A stretch of DNA of 64,000 nucleotides from Candidatus Schekmanbacteria bacterium (GTDB lineage Bacteria > Schekmanbacteria > GWA2-38-11 > J061): positions 549,963 through 613,962 of the forward strand of contig JACRJM010000015.1 in assembly GCA_016219965.1 (NCBI GenBank), given 5' to 3'. Of this stretch, positions 54,964 to 62,827 are shown one piece after another. The notes below the pieces were generated by a model. It was not told where the DNA came from. It saw only the letters and a program-made list of their open reading frames with translations, and ran no database searches. The first letter of the stretch is position 1, and every line of letters starts with the position of its first letter. The translations under genes were made by a program, and so were the position numbers.

Positions 54964-55070
54964 CCAGTGTCTTTCTCTGTTAATTCTTTAGCATCCCCAA
55001 AAGAACAAGCTAATATTTCCAACTTTCCATTGCTTCTTAAGGAATTCCATATTATTTTATATAATGTAAT

Positions 55071-55085
55071 CTCTAAAGATTAGAG
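55071..55085 (+). promoter_or_regulatory. inverted repeat between -10 box and start of pair 2 antitoxin
   Basis: A TATAAT (55060-55065) is followed by CTCTAA-AGA-TTAGAG (55071-55085), a perfect 6-bp inverted repeat ending 7 nt before the ATG at 55093. Its position fits an operator for autoregulation by the toxin-antitoxin pair, or a hairpin that masks the ribosome-binding site. No clear -35 was found. Confidence 0.4.
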
Positions 55086-55092
55086 CCAGCTT

Positions 55093-55542
55093 ATGAAAGA
55101 AGATAATTTACTAACAAACAATGACATTGAAATTCTGAGGTGCTATTTCGCATCTCACCCTGAGATATGTACAGCTTATCTTTTTGGCTCGCAGGCCTCC
55201 GGCTCTTCAACAGAGCTTAGCGACATAGATATAGCCATTCTTTTAAAAGATGACACCACAAAGAATAATATTTTCAGGAACGAAATGCTTCTTGAAGCAG
55301 AGATTTCCCTTCTTCTTAAAAAAGAGAAAATAGATCTTTTAATCCTTAATGCTGCCCCTTTATATCTTACATACAATGTCATATCTCAGGGGAAAATAGT
55401 TTATGAGTCAGACCCTGTTGTAACAATGGATTTTGTTGAAATGGTAATAACTCAATATCTTGATTTTGCACCGACTCTTAAAGAGTATTTCAAGGAGTAT
55501 GACGCTTCTCTTAAGCAGGAGTATCTTGGTGGTAAATCCTGA
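55093..55542 (+). CDS. MntA-like nucleotidyltransferase antitoxin (pair 2)
   Basis: A 149-residue minimal nucleotidyltransferase with intact G32-S33 ... D44-x-D46 (AYLFGSQASGSS, then LSDIDIAIL). The C-terminal half (IDLLILNAAPLYLTYNVISQGKIVYES) matches the MntA pattern of pair 1. It is predicted to AMPylate the HEPN toxin encoded next. The two genes overlap by 14 nt. Confidence 0.87.
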   Translation: MKEDNLLTNNDIEILRCYFASHPEICTAYLFGSQASGSSTELSDIDIAILLKDDTTKNNIFRNEMLLEAEISLLLKKEKIDLLILNAAPLYLTYNVISQGKIVYESDPVVTMDFVEMVITQYLDFAPTLKEYFKEYDASLKQEYLGGKS

Positions 55543-55948
55543 AAAAATCCGCGCAAAGATTTCAGTCATTGAGGAAAACCTTGGAAAGCTTGATGAGCTG
55601 AGACAGCTTCCAGCAGATGAATTTAAAAAGGACTTCAGAAATATTGAAGCCGCAAAACATCTTCTTCAGGTATCAATAGAGGCAATGACAGACATAGGCA
55701 CCCACATAATATCAAGGATGAGATTGAAGATTCCTGCAACAAACGCTGATGTGTTCAGAACTTTAAGCGAAAACGGTTACATCCCCGGTAATCATCTTGA
55801 TAAATTCATTCTAATGACAAGGTTCAGAAATAAAATAGTTCATTTTTATGTAAAAGTTACTCCTGATGAAATCTATAACATTCTGCAGGAAGACCTTCCG
55901 GATTTTAAACTTTTTATTTCTGATGTTCTTAAGAAGAACTTGCTCTGA
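55529..55948 (+). CDS. HepT-like HEPN ribonuclease toxin (pair 2)
   Basis: A 139-residue DUF86/HepT protein. The start is set at the GTG at 55529, 8 nt after AGGAG; the frame extends upstream to 55460, but that part lies inside the antitoxin gene and looks non-coding. The RNase motif is R100-N101 to H105-F-Y107 (RFRNKIVHFYVK). Residues 37-65 (RNIEAAKHLLQVSIEAMTDIG) are typical HepT helices. The overlap with mntA implies coupled synthesis. Confidence 0.87.
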   Translation: MVNPEKIRAKISVIEENLGKLDELRQLPADEFKKDFRNIEAAKHLLQVSIEAMTDIGTHIISRMRLKIPATNADVFRTLSENGYIPGNHLDKFILMTRFRNKIVHFYVKVTPDEIYNILQEDLPDFKLFISDVLKKNLL

Positions 55949-55993
55949 ATATGACAGCAAGTGCATTGCTGTAATGTTGAAGTATACTCTCCA

Positions 55994-57349
55994 TCACTTC
56001 TTTTCAAATGTCGCACTTATGGTATGGTTTTTTGTGATGTTCGTAAAAGTATAAGTTTCACTTCCATCAGAAGAAACTCCATCTACTTTTACCTTTGATA
56101 TTTTGTAGCCTTTTTTCGGTGTAATGGTAAATGTTGTGCTCTCCCCGGAATTAACTTTCACCTGCCCTTTCGGTGCAATACTTCCTCCTGAGCCTGCAGA
56201 CGCAGTGATTGTAAAAGTCTGTGGAGTTGAGACCGATTCATAAGCTCCTAAATCAATGGCAGTGCCTACAACACGCTTTTGCCCATCCTTATCTGTTTTC
56301 AATGCATTTAAAACTGCTTTATCTTTTACTAATTTTTTAAATTGGCTTGAGTCAGGATTCAATCCTTTATCAATGGCAATCGAACCAGGGTTTAACCTGA
56401 AATCCGAGTCGGCAAAGTTAAGGCTTCCTGCACTGGGAAAAACATTGTTCTCCTTTGTAATGGCAAAAGTCCATTCGTTTTCAAGTTTTGTCGGGTCAAT
56501 ATAGTTGTTATAAACATTGCTATCTCCGCCAAAATAAACGTCTGATGAATTATCCGCGAAAATGTTGTTTATAAAAGTTCCTTTGCCGTAAATGCCGCCG
56601 CCATCAACATAAGCAGAATTGCCGTAGATTGTAGAGCTTGTAACAGTTACATTGCCAGAGCTATAAATACCGCCGCCAGCTCCCGGGATGTAGATGCTGG
56701 AGTAATCGAAGTTGTTAGCAGAGTTCCCGTAGATGATGGAGTTTGTAATAGTCACATTGCCACCAAAAATACCGCCGCCATGACCTCCGGCCGTATTTGC
56801 AGAAATGATGGAGTTCGTAACAGTCACAGAGCCGCCGCAAATTCCGCCGCCGCTCCCAAAAGCAGAATTTCCCGTGATTGCGGAATTTATGACAACTAAG
56901 CTGCCACGATAAATCCCATTTTTATCTCCGATTCTGATACCGCCGCCGCTGCCATAATTATCAGCGCTTCCATTTTTAACAGTAATTCTATCAATAGTTA
57001 AAACAGCATTTTTACTGTTCACATAATTGAAGACCTGATGCGTGTTATCTCCATCCAGGATAACGTCATTACATGTCAATCCGTCCCTGGCTTTTATGGT
57101 GATGTTGCGGGCTTCAGTGTCTGTAAACTTGAAAGTCCCGAATCCGTCATCTGTTGTTCTATAAGTCCCGGCATCTAAAATGATTGCGTCATCTGCTTTG
57201 TTCCCAGCAGCACTAAGAAGTGCCTGCCGGAACTGGCTTGTTGTGCTTACGTTGAAGGTTGCAGCTGATGTATAGCCGCAAAAGAATGAAGAAATACAAA
57301 GTATGAAAAGCAAAATAAAGACAATATTTTTTGCGTTTTTTGAATCCAT
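55994..57349 (-). CDS. secreted right-handed beta-helix protein with InlB-like C-terminal repeat
   Basis: A 451-residue exported protein. The ATG at 57349 is chosen (GAGG 6 nt upstream); a GTG at 57364 is possible. The signal peptide ends near TSAA. Residues 40-290 are a parallel beta-helix with repeated TVTNSIIxxNTAxxxGGGIxGG units, like polymorphic outer-membrane/choice-of-anchor proteins. A linker then mentions AIDKGLNPDS and GTAIDLGAYE, and the C-terminal 75 residues form an InlB B-repeat-like domain (ASAGSGGSIAPKGQVKV ... ISATFEKK). It is probably a surface adhesin or carbohydrate-binding protein. No catalytic residues are identified. Confidence 0.8.
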   Translation of the reverse strand: MDSKNAKNIVFILLFILCISSFFCGYTSAATFNVSTTSQFRQALLSAAGNKADDAIILDAGTYRTTDDGFGTFKFTDTEARNITIKARDGLTCNDVILDGDNTHQVFNYVNSKNAVLTIDRITVKNGSADNYGSGGGIRIGDKNGIYRGSLVVINSAITGNSAFGSGGGICGGSVTVTNSIISANTAGGHGGGIFGGNVTITNSIIYGNSANNFDYSSIYIPGAGGGIYSSGNVTVTSSTIYGNSAYVDGGGIYGKGTFINNIFADNSSDVYFGGDSNVYNNYIDPTKLENEWTFAITKENNVFPSAGSLNFADSDFRLNPGSIAIDKGLNPDSSQFKKLVKDKAVLNALKTDKDGQKRVVGTAIDLGAYESVSTPQTFTITASAGSGGSIAPKGQVKVNSGESTTFTITPKKGYKISKVKVDGVSSDGSETYTFTNITKNHTISATFEKK

Positions 57350-57452
57350 CCCCAACCTCTCCACTAACGCAGTAAATCCATCTGAAATTAATCAAATCAC
57401 ATTGATAAAAGCATATAGTAAATTCCATTATTAATAACAAGGTACTTTAAGC

Positions 57453-57508
57453 TTTTTATGTTCATTCTTTTGCGTGCCCAAAAGAACGAACCAAGAAAAG
57501 GGGACCCT
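57453..57508. repeat. hairpin direct repeat, copy 1
   Basis: A 12-bp inverted repeat with one mismatch (57460-57471 with 57480-57491) surrounds an 8-nt loop GCGTGCCC and is followed by CAAGAAAAGGGGACCC. The same unit occurs at 58325-58381 in the same orientation; 46 of 49 core positions agree. The two copies bracket the pair 3 genes. Confidence 0.85.
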
Positions 57509-57604
57509 ATGAAAGTAGTCTGGTATTAAGTAACCCAGTAAACAAAGTATCTAAGAATTCTCTTTATTAAAGCATTATTTAAGTTTTTATTTGATTATTC
57601 CAAC

Positions 57605-57633
57605 TTTACACGGCTGAAAAATCAGATTAAAAT
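57605..57633 (+). promoter_or_regulatory. sigma-70-type promoter of pair 3
   Basis: TTTACA (57605-57610) and TAAAAT (57628-57633) are separated by exactly 17 nt. The start codon is 40 nt downstream, with AGAGG 7 nt before it. Confidence 0.6.
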
Positions 57634-57673
57634 ATGTTTGATATATTATTAAGTATTTATCAGAGGTTTAAAT

Positions 57674-57967
57674 ATGAAACCACTTGAGCAAATAAAGCAG
57701 ATAATCCAACAACACAAAGCAGAACTAAAAACTAAATATTGTGTCCGTGAGATAGGTATCTTTGGTTCGTATGTGAGAGGGGAGCAAGCGGATAACAGCG
57801 ACATCGATATTCTCATAGAGCTTGACAGACCAATCGGTTTTGTTAAATTCATGAAGCTTGAAAAATATATTTCTGACCTCATTGGCATCAAAGTTGACCT
57901 TGTAACAAAAAAAGCTTTAAAGCCATACATAGGAAAGAGGATTCTGCAAGAGGTACAGTATGTCTGA
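57674..57967 (+). CDS. minimal nucleotidyltransferase (pair 3, antitoxin type)
   Basis: A 97-residue MNT protein of the short archaeal/bacterial type: IFGSYVRGEQ with G31-S32, then NSDIDILIEL with D43-x-D45, and a third Asp in KVDLVTKKALK. It is shorter than the MntA proteins of pairs 1 and 2 and belongs to a different subgroup. It overlaps the following HEPN gene by 8 nt, and the pair forms a compact toxin-antitoxin-like cassette. Confidence 0.88.
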   Translation: MKPLEQIKQIIQQHKAELKTKYCVREIGIFGSYVRGEQADNSDIDILIELDRPIGFVKFMKLEKYISDLIGIKVDLVTKKALKPYIGKRILQEVQYV

Positions 57968-58313
57968 AGAGAGACTTTTGCAGGATTATCTGAATGACAT
58001 AATCGAATCAATAACTGATATAAAAGATTTTACTCATGGATTAAGTTTTGAAGAATTTATTAAAGATAAGAAAACTGCAAAAGCTGTTGTTAGAAGCCTT
58101 GAGGTTATTGGAGAAGCAGTCAGTAAAATTCCTCAAAATATTTTAGATAATTACCCAAATATGTCCTGGCAGGAAATAAAAGGGATGAGGAATAGATTGA
58201 TTCATGAATATTTCGGCGTTGATCTTGAAATTGTCTGGCAGACAATGAAAGAGGACATAGAACCATTAGAATCTACAGCAAGAAAAATGTTTTCTGATTT
58301 GTATGGCGGTTGA
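57960..58313 (+). CDS. HEPN (DUF86) protein, toxin type (pair 3)
   Basis: A 117-residue DUF86 HEPN protein with R77-N78 to H82-E-Y84 (MRNRLIHEYFGVD), the RNase and AMPylation-target motif. VVRSLEVIGEAVSKIP is also typical of the family. It is smaller than the HepT proteins of pairs 1 and 2. The MNT partner precedes it, and a hairpin repeat lies 12 nt beyond its stop. Confidence 0.88.
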   Translation: MSEERLLQDYLNDIIESITDIKDFTHGLSFEEFIKDKKTAKAVVRSLEVIGEAVSKIPQNILDNYPNMSWQEIKGMRNRLIHEYFGVDLEIVWQTMKEDIEPLESTARKMFSDLYGG

Positions 58314-58324
58314 TTAATAGTTTG

Positions 58325-58381
58325 TTTTTCTGTTCATTCTTTTGCGTGCCTAAAAGAATGAACCAAGAAAAGGGCACCCCT
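58325..58381. repeat. hairpin direct repeat, copy 2
   Basis: A perfect 12-bp inverted repeat (58332-58343 with 58352-58363) has an 8-nt loop GCGTGCCT and is followed by CAAGAAAAGGGCACCC. It is in the same orientation as copy 1 at 57453-57508. Where the stem differs from copy 1, copy 2 is fully paired. Confidence 0.85.
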
Positions 58382-58425
58382 GGTATTGCCAATTAATAAT
58401 TCTAGACCTAACTTTCGCTTTATAA

Positions 58426-59505
58426 TTATTTTGAAATCCCATGAATAACATCTGCTTTAATTGCCATTTTTAATAAATATTCAGCAAAGTCCTTTCTCAT
58501 CCCTATGTTATAAAGAATTTTTTCGTCTAATTTGTCTAAATTAGAAGCGACTAATAAAGTTATAATTAAATCTATTAATTCTATTGATGAATTTCTTATC
58601 ATAAGTTTATCTTTCCTCAACAATTTAAACAATTTATCACCCCCATCTATTTCCCGTAATATAATGCGTTCAAGTAACAGAATATGGTTGATCCCAATTT
58701 TATGACATAGATTTTTTATCAACAAAATCTCGTCAGCATAATAATCACCAAATAAAAGAAGAGGCTTTTGTAAGCTTAATTTAATATTAAATCTTTCAAG
58801 GCGACATTCTATTAAACTATGAACACTATCAGTTGAAAAATACTTAAAAAGATTAATTGAGTTAATGTTATATTTAGGAGTTCTCTTTGATTTTTTAAAC
58901 TTCATGTTTACTTTAATTTTTGCTTCTTCTTTTCTAAGTGCTGAGAATTCATTGTCAGCAACTTCTAACAACGCAGAGATGGACAGTAATCTTCTAGTTA
59001 TATTGACTGGAAGATCTGGTTCTTTTTTATAATAAATATTATGAGAGACTGCATTCCACGCGTGTGCTAATACTGTACAAACCTGTATCTCTGCAACTAA
59101 ACCCCTATATCTATTCCCGTTAGGAAATAAGCAGTTTTCATTTATAGAAACTATATAATGGTAACCACGATACCCAAATCTTTCGTGGTCAGAAGGTTTT
59201 TGTATATTTTCAATTATCTTAAATTCTCTTTTTAATATTTTTAAAATCTTTTTATAATCTTTTTGATAATAATGAATTATGCGTAAACCTGAAAAGTCTT
59301 TTATGTTTTCTAGGGGAGTCTGATATTTTTTTCGTATAATTTTATTTTTTACACTTTCGAGAGATTTTGTCCTTTTTTCTATGTTATATATTTTTATATT
59401 TGCCTTAGATAAGAGTTCATTTAAACGCTTATGTAATTCATCAGTAAATTTGTCATAGCGTGGTTTAATCGATTTATATTTTCTGAGCGTCTGATTTATA
59501 TCCAT
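58426..59505 (-). CDS. solitary RelA/SpoT nucleotidyltransferase-domain protein
   Basis: A 359-residue protein. Residues 15-165 are a (p)ppGpp-synthetase-type domain: EKRTKSLESVKNKI (46-59), DFSGLRIIHYYQKD (70-83), GYRGYHYIV (111-119), and EIQVCTVLAHAWNAVSH with catalytic-position Glu139. It has no hydrolase, TGS or ACT domain. The C-terminal 180 residues are helical and unrecognised. It could be a small alarmone synthetase or a toxSAS-like toxin that modifies tRNA. No antitoxin-like gene is directly adjacent on the same strand. It lies in a repeat-rich accessory zone and is more AT-rich than its neighbours. Confidence 0.8.
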   Translation of the reverse strand: MDINQTLRKYKSIKPRYDKFTDELHKRLNELLSKANIKIYNIEKRTKSLESVKNKIIRKKYQTPLENIKDFSGLRIIHYYQKDYKKILKILKREFKIIENIQKPSDHERFGYRGYHYIVSINENCLFPNGNRYRGLVAEIQVCTVLAHAWNAVSHNIYYKKEPDLPVNITRRLLSISALLEVADNEFSALRKEEAKIKVNMKFKKSKRTPKYNINSINLFKYFSTDSVHSLIECRLERFNIKLSLQKPLLLFGDYYADEILLIKNLCHKIGINHILLLERIILREIDGGDKLFKLLRKDKLMIRNSSIELIDLIITLLVASNLDKLDEKILYNIGMRKDFAEYLLKMAIKADVIHGISK

Positions 59506-59630
59506 ATATTATTATCCCAAATTTGCCTTGGTAGTGTAAATCCATGTGTAAAGATAACCATATTTTAATATGCTTGAAATATCATTTTCATGAAATATAT
59601 GTCAAAATATCAAGAAAGAATATCTTTTTT

Positions 59631-59755
59631 GCAACTTCAAGTTTTGAGAGGAAGACGAGAAAGTGGACAGCGAGCAATACCGGAGTGTACTCTTCTGTAC
59701 ATGAGGATTTGCGAGCTGGTCACTGACGAAGTATAACTCCAAAAATTGAAGTTGC
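59631..59755. repeat. 125-bp element bounded by 16-bp inverted repeats
   Basis: The left arm GCAACTTCAAGTTTTGAG (59631-59648) and the complement of the right arm (59737-59755) agree at 16 positions. Inside is a small hairpin TGTAC-TCTTCT-GTACA (59686-59701). The element ends 3 nt before the stop of the glycosyltransferase gene, on its 3' side. It has no coding potential. It may be a miniature mobile element or a large terminator-like structure. Confidence 0.7.
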
Positions 59756-59758
59756 ACA

Positions 59759-60916
59759 CTAGCGGGTGGTGCGTTCCCAATAAGGCTTATAACTTCCCAC
59801 CATCAACTTCAAAATCCCAGTCCCCTGCGCGGCATTAGTGAATGCAAAATAGAATGGCATGTTAAAAATCGTGTGAAGTTTTTTATCGCCTCCGGAAAAT
59901 GCCAATCCAATGAGCGCGAGACAATAAAAAAAAACCTGTAATGCAAGAAGAGAGAAATAAAAATAGCCATCAAATGCAAGAAATGCGTTTGATATAAAGG
60001 CAGCAATCATGAACAGAAAAGAAAACCATCTTAGAATCTTGTGGGAAAAAAGCTGAAAGGCAATCGGGCTTTTAAAAGGTAAAAGCAGACCCAAATGATG
60101 AAGAACAACATTGAGAGAGCCGGCGGCAATCCTTTCCTTTCGCCTGTATTCATCGGAGAGCGAGCCTGAGCTCTTTTCAGATGCCATTGCTCTCTCATTA
60201 TAGATGCATCTGTAACCCTGCTCTATTATCGAAAGCGATATGGCAAGGTCATCCATGAAAATCCTGTCAGTCCTATGAAACGAAAAAGCCTCTTTTCTTA
60301 CCATATAAATCGCACCATCAAGTCCGGTGGTAGATAAAAGATTTGATTCGAGTTTCTTGACAAATGACTCATACTTCCAATATATCCCTTCAGCCATTGC
60401 AGTCTTTTCACCGCTCTGCATGATTACCTTTGCCCCGCCTGCGCATCCAACATTTTTATCTATGAAATGCTCTGCAAGCCTCCGCACAGCGCAGGGGGAA
60501 AACATCGCATTGGCATCAGTAAGCACAACAAGCTCTCCATGTGCAAGCTCCATGCACTTATTTATAACGCCAAGCTTTCCCCTTCTCTCTTTAAAATCAT
60601 AAACGCTCAATCTCTCATCACCGTTCGCTCTTGCAATCTCGACTGTGCGGTCATCTGAGCAGTCTGATGCGACTACAACATCGAGTTTTTCCCGCGGATA
60701 ATCCTGACCAAGTGCATTCTTTACTTTCATGGCAATACACTTTTCCTCATTCCTTGCGGGGATGATTATTGTGACTGTCGGAAGTGATGCATCGTCTATT
60801 ACATCATCATTTTTTTTGCCAGATACTGAAAGGCTCGTAAGCGCCGCAAGAATGAGCGGATACAAAATGTACGAATGGGCAATCAGAAGGAGAGATACCC
60901 AGAAAAGTATTGTCAT
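59759..60916 (-). CDS. membrane glycosyltransferase family 2
   Basis: A 385-residue GT2 with one N-terminal and about three C-terminal membrane helices. The GT-A core shows TIIIPARNEEKCIAMKV, VVASDCSDD, VVLTDANAMF (DxD-like) and FMDDLAISLSIIEQG; the QxxRW-like acceptor motif appears as RRKERI. It resembles the polysaccharide-synthase (N-glycosyltransferase/IcaA-like) group. It is the last gene of the right-edge operon, with a 1-nt gap to the CDP-alcohol transferase gene, and probably elongates or decorates the product of that pathway. Confidence 0.85.
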   Translation of the reverse strand: MTILFWVSLLLIAHSYILYPLILAALTSLSVSGKKNDDVIDDASLPTVTIIIPARNEEKCIAMKVKNALGQDYPREKLDVVVASDCSDDRTVEIARANGDERLSVYDFKERRGKLGVINKCMELAHGELVVLTDANAMFSPCAVRRLAEHFIDKNVGCAGGAKVIMQSGEKTAMAEGIYWKYESFVKKLESNLLSTTGLDGAIYMVRKEAFSFHRTDRIFMDDLAISLSIIEQGYRCIYNERAMASEKSSGSLSDEYRRKERIAAGSLNVVLHHLGLLLPFKSPIAFQLFSHKILRWFSFLFMIAAFISNAFLAFDGYFYFSLLALQVFFYCLALIGLAFSGGDKKLHTIFNMPFYFAFTNAAQGTGILKLMVGSYKPYWERTTR

Positions 60917-60917
60917 A

Positions 60918-61763
60918 TTATTTGCCGCGGCAATTAATCCAATTGCTTACATAAGAGCGGCTCACAACTATAGCGAAGCGCCCTAAAAATGAAAGCGGCA
61001 GCATGAATGCATAGAAGAATACGAGTATTGCTCTTGTATCAGGATAAATATTTTCACCCAGATAAGGTCTAACCAGAAAATAATCAATGAAAGATGTGAC
61101 GAGCATTGCAACAAGAATACCTATCTCATTTATGGTTGCCCCGGTTGCAGGCCAGAGTCTCAAAAGCCATAAAAATAATTTTATTATTGCGGGTCTTTCC
61201 GGCACACCTTCCTGATTATAAAAATTGTTCTCATCGCCGGGAAATTGCAGCTTTACTTCTTTACCCTTGAATTTTCCGTAAATAGCCTGCTCTGCGGCAG
61301 TAAAAATCATCTTGTTGAAATGGTAGAAAGTAATAAAAAGTCCGCATGCGACTATAAGCCAGAATTTCCTGTGCTCTCTGTAAAGCCCAATTGAAAAGCC
61401 AACCATGGCAATGAAGCTCACCATATGGTGCCCCATTGCATCAAGGAATATCCCTTCGTCTGAAAACTGTTTTTTGTACCGTGCGACCTCACCGTCAACA
61501 CAGTCTGAAAGATACCAGAGCTGGATGAGTACGCTTCCCACAACAGCGCCTGCCATAGAAGCAGTCGCATAACAGACACCGCCAATAATCCCCAATATTA
61601 TCCCGAAAAGTGAAATCTGATTTGGCGTTATTGATGTGTTGACAAGATGCTTTGTTATATGCGCCGATACCCTGCGCATCACGAACCATGCATAGAACTG
61701 CTCTTCATCGCGGTTTTTCTGGTGGTTCCTGCGGATGAACTCTGCAGTGGGCTTTGTGCTCAC
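60918..61763 (-). CDS. CDP-alcohol phosphotransferase with altered catalytic motif
   Basis: A 281-residue polytopic membrane protein. The family signature D-x2-D-G-x2-A-R-x8-G-x3-D-x3-D is present as D87-CV-D90-G-EV-AR-(8)-G104-IFL-D108-AMG-H112, so the last Asp, proposed as the general base, is His. It would transfer a phospho-alcohol from a CDP-linked donor to a hydroxyl acceptor. The gene overlaps the glycerol-1-phosphate dehydrogenase gene by 4 nt, hinting that the donor could be CDP-glycerol built from G1P. It has an unusually long loop near residues 160-190. Confidence 0.85.
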   Translation of the reverse strand: MSTKPTAEFIRRNHQKNRDEEQFYAWFVMRRVSAHITKHLVNTSITPNQISLFGIILGIIGGVCYATASMAGAVVGSVLIQLWYLSDCVDGEVARYKKQFSDEGIFLDAMGHHMVSFIAMVGFSIGLYREHRKFWLIVACGLFITFYHFNKMIFTAAEQAIYGKFKGKEVKLQFPGDENNFYNQEGVPERPAIIKLFLWLLRLWPATGATINEIGILVAMLVTSFIDYFLVRPYLGENIYPDTRAILVFFYAFMLPLSFLGRFAIVVSRSYVSNWINCRGK

Positions 61764-62827
61764 TTCGTCCCCCAGACTTTTTTCACTGTCTTTGCCGCAA
61801 GCCTCTTATTGATTTTCAACTGTTCGAGTACTGTGAACCTGTCAGGTCTTGTGCGCGGTGCATAGCAGATTGCTTCAACCATCTGGTCTAAGGAAAGATT
61901 TATTTCCGATGGATGTGTAGGAAGCCCCGCCTCGCTGAAAAACGTCCTCATGGCATTGTAGTCATTCCCCTGAAGGCATGATGCAGCAAGAACGCCGAGC
62001 GCCACCTGCTCGCCGTGAAGCGCAGGGGAGCCATAGAGCGCATCAATGGCATGGCTTATCTTATGCTCGGAACCGCTGCATGGTCTGCTGTTTCCTGATA
62101 TCTCCATTGCAACACCGCTTAGAATCAATCCTTCCACAAGCCTTGTGATAAATTCTTCAGTGAATTTTATTTTTTCCTTCCGGTTATTGTAAAGCGTATA
62201 AACTGAGCTTGCCGCTGTGTGAGCGAGTATTGCCGCGTAGTCATCATATTTTTCACCTTTAAACTGCGCCGCAATTTGCCAGTCGCGCACTGCCGTTAGA
62301 TTTGATAACAGATCCCCCACTCCGGCCGCAGTGCTCCTGTGGGACGCCCTTTTTACAATATAGAGCGGCACTATGACTCCGATCGGTATTGATGCACCGA
62401 GGCTCATAGACTTCCCTTTGATGTCTTTTATTATGGCAACTGGCGAGCATATGCCGTCATGCGAGACCTGCGTGGGAATACTTATAAATGGTGTGTGGGT
62501 TTTTGAAGACGCATATTTTGCTATATCAAGGATTTTCCCACCGCCCACTCCCACTATTACATCAGGCTTTATCTCCTGTGCGATAGATTCGACGTCTTCG
62601 GTCGTAGAGATGGAGTTGTCATCAAAGACATTTATCTCCCCTTTATGTTTCTTGGACAGAGATTTGAAGAGTTCCTTGCTCAGAGTATTGTAGGTCTTTT
62701 TTCCGGAAACTATAAAAAACCTTTTGTAAGAGTTTTTTGTAAAAACATCTTCAAGCTCAGCTCGTAGTTCTTTAAACTCTGACGCAAATTTAAGATGGGA
62801 GGGTACGGAAATCTTTCTAAGATACAT
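61760..62827 (-). CDS. sn-glycerol-1-phosphate dehydrogenase-like (EgsA/AraM) enzyme
   Basis: A 355-residue member of the iron/zinc polyol dehydrogenase fold that best fits glycerol-1-phosphate dehydrogenase. Matching segments are VGVGGGKILDIAKYASSK (NAD site), SIPTQVSHDGICSPVAI, GVGDLLSNLTAVRDW, SGSEHKISHAID and LHGEQVALGVL (metal Asp and His residues). It would reduce DHAP to sn-glycerol-1-phosphate, the archaeal lipid stereoisomer also made by some bacteria. It overlaps the cytidylyltransferase gene by 11 nt. 3-dehydroquinate-synthase-like alternatives fit less well. Confidence 0.82.
   Translation of the reverse strand: MYLRKISVPSHLKFASEFKELRAELEDVFTKNSYKRFFIVSGKKTYNTLSKELFKSLSKKHKGEINVFDDNSISTTEDVESIAQEIKPDVIVGVGGGKILDIAKYASSKTHTPFISIPTQVSHDGICSPVAIIKDIKGKSMSLGASIPIGVIVPLYIVKRASHRSTAAGVGDLLSNLTAVRDWQIAAQFKGEKYDDYAAILAHTAASSVYTLYNNRKEKIKFTEEFITRLVEGLILSGVAMEISGNSRPCSGSEHKISHAIDALYGSPALHGEQVALGVLAASCLQGNDYNAMRTFFSEAGLPTHPSEINLSLDQMVEAICYAPRTRPDRFTVLEQLKINKRLAAKTVKKVWGTK

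Larger units (their letters stand above)
57350..57673. other. 324-nt intergenic region between beta-helix gene and pair 3
   Basis: It holds the leader of the beta-helix gene, copy 1 of the hairpin direct repeat (57453-57508), about 95 nt of AT-rich sequence with no gene, and the promoter of the pair 3 antitoxin (57605-57633). Confidence 0.7.

Noticed and set aside
54850..55083. 77-codon ORF with CHSHF repeats
   Set aside because: It is the translation of the 18-bp tandem array and the REP-like palindrome, so its repeats come from DNA repeats rather than a protein.
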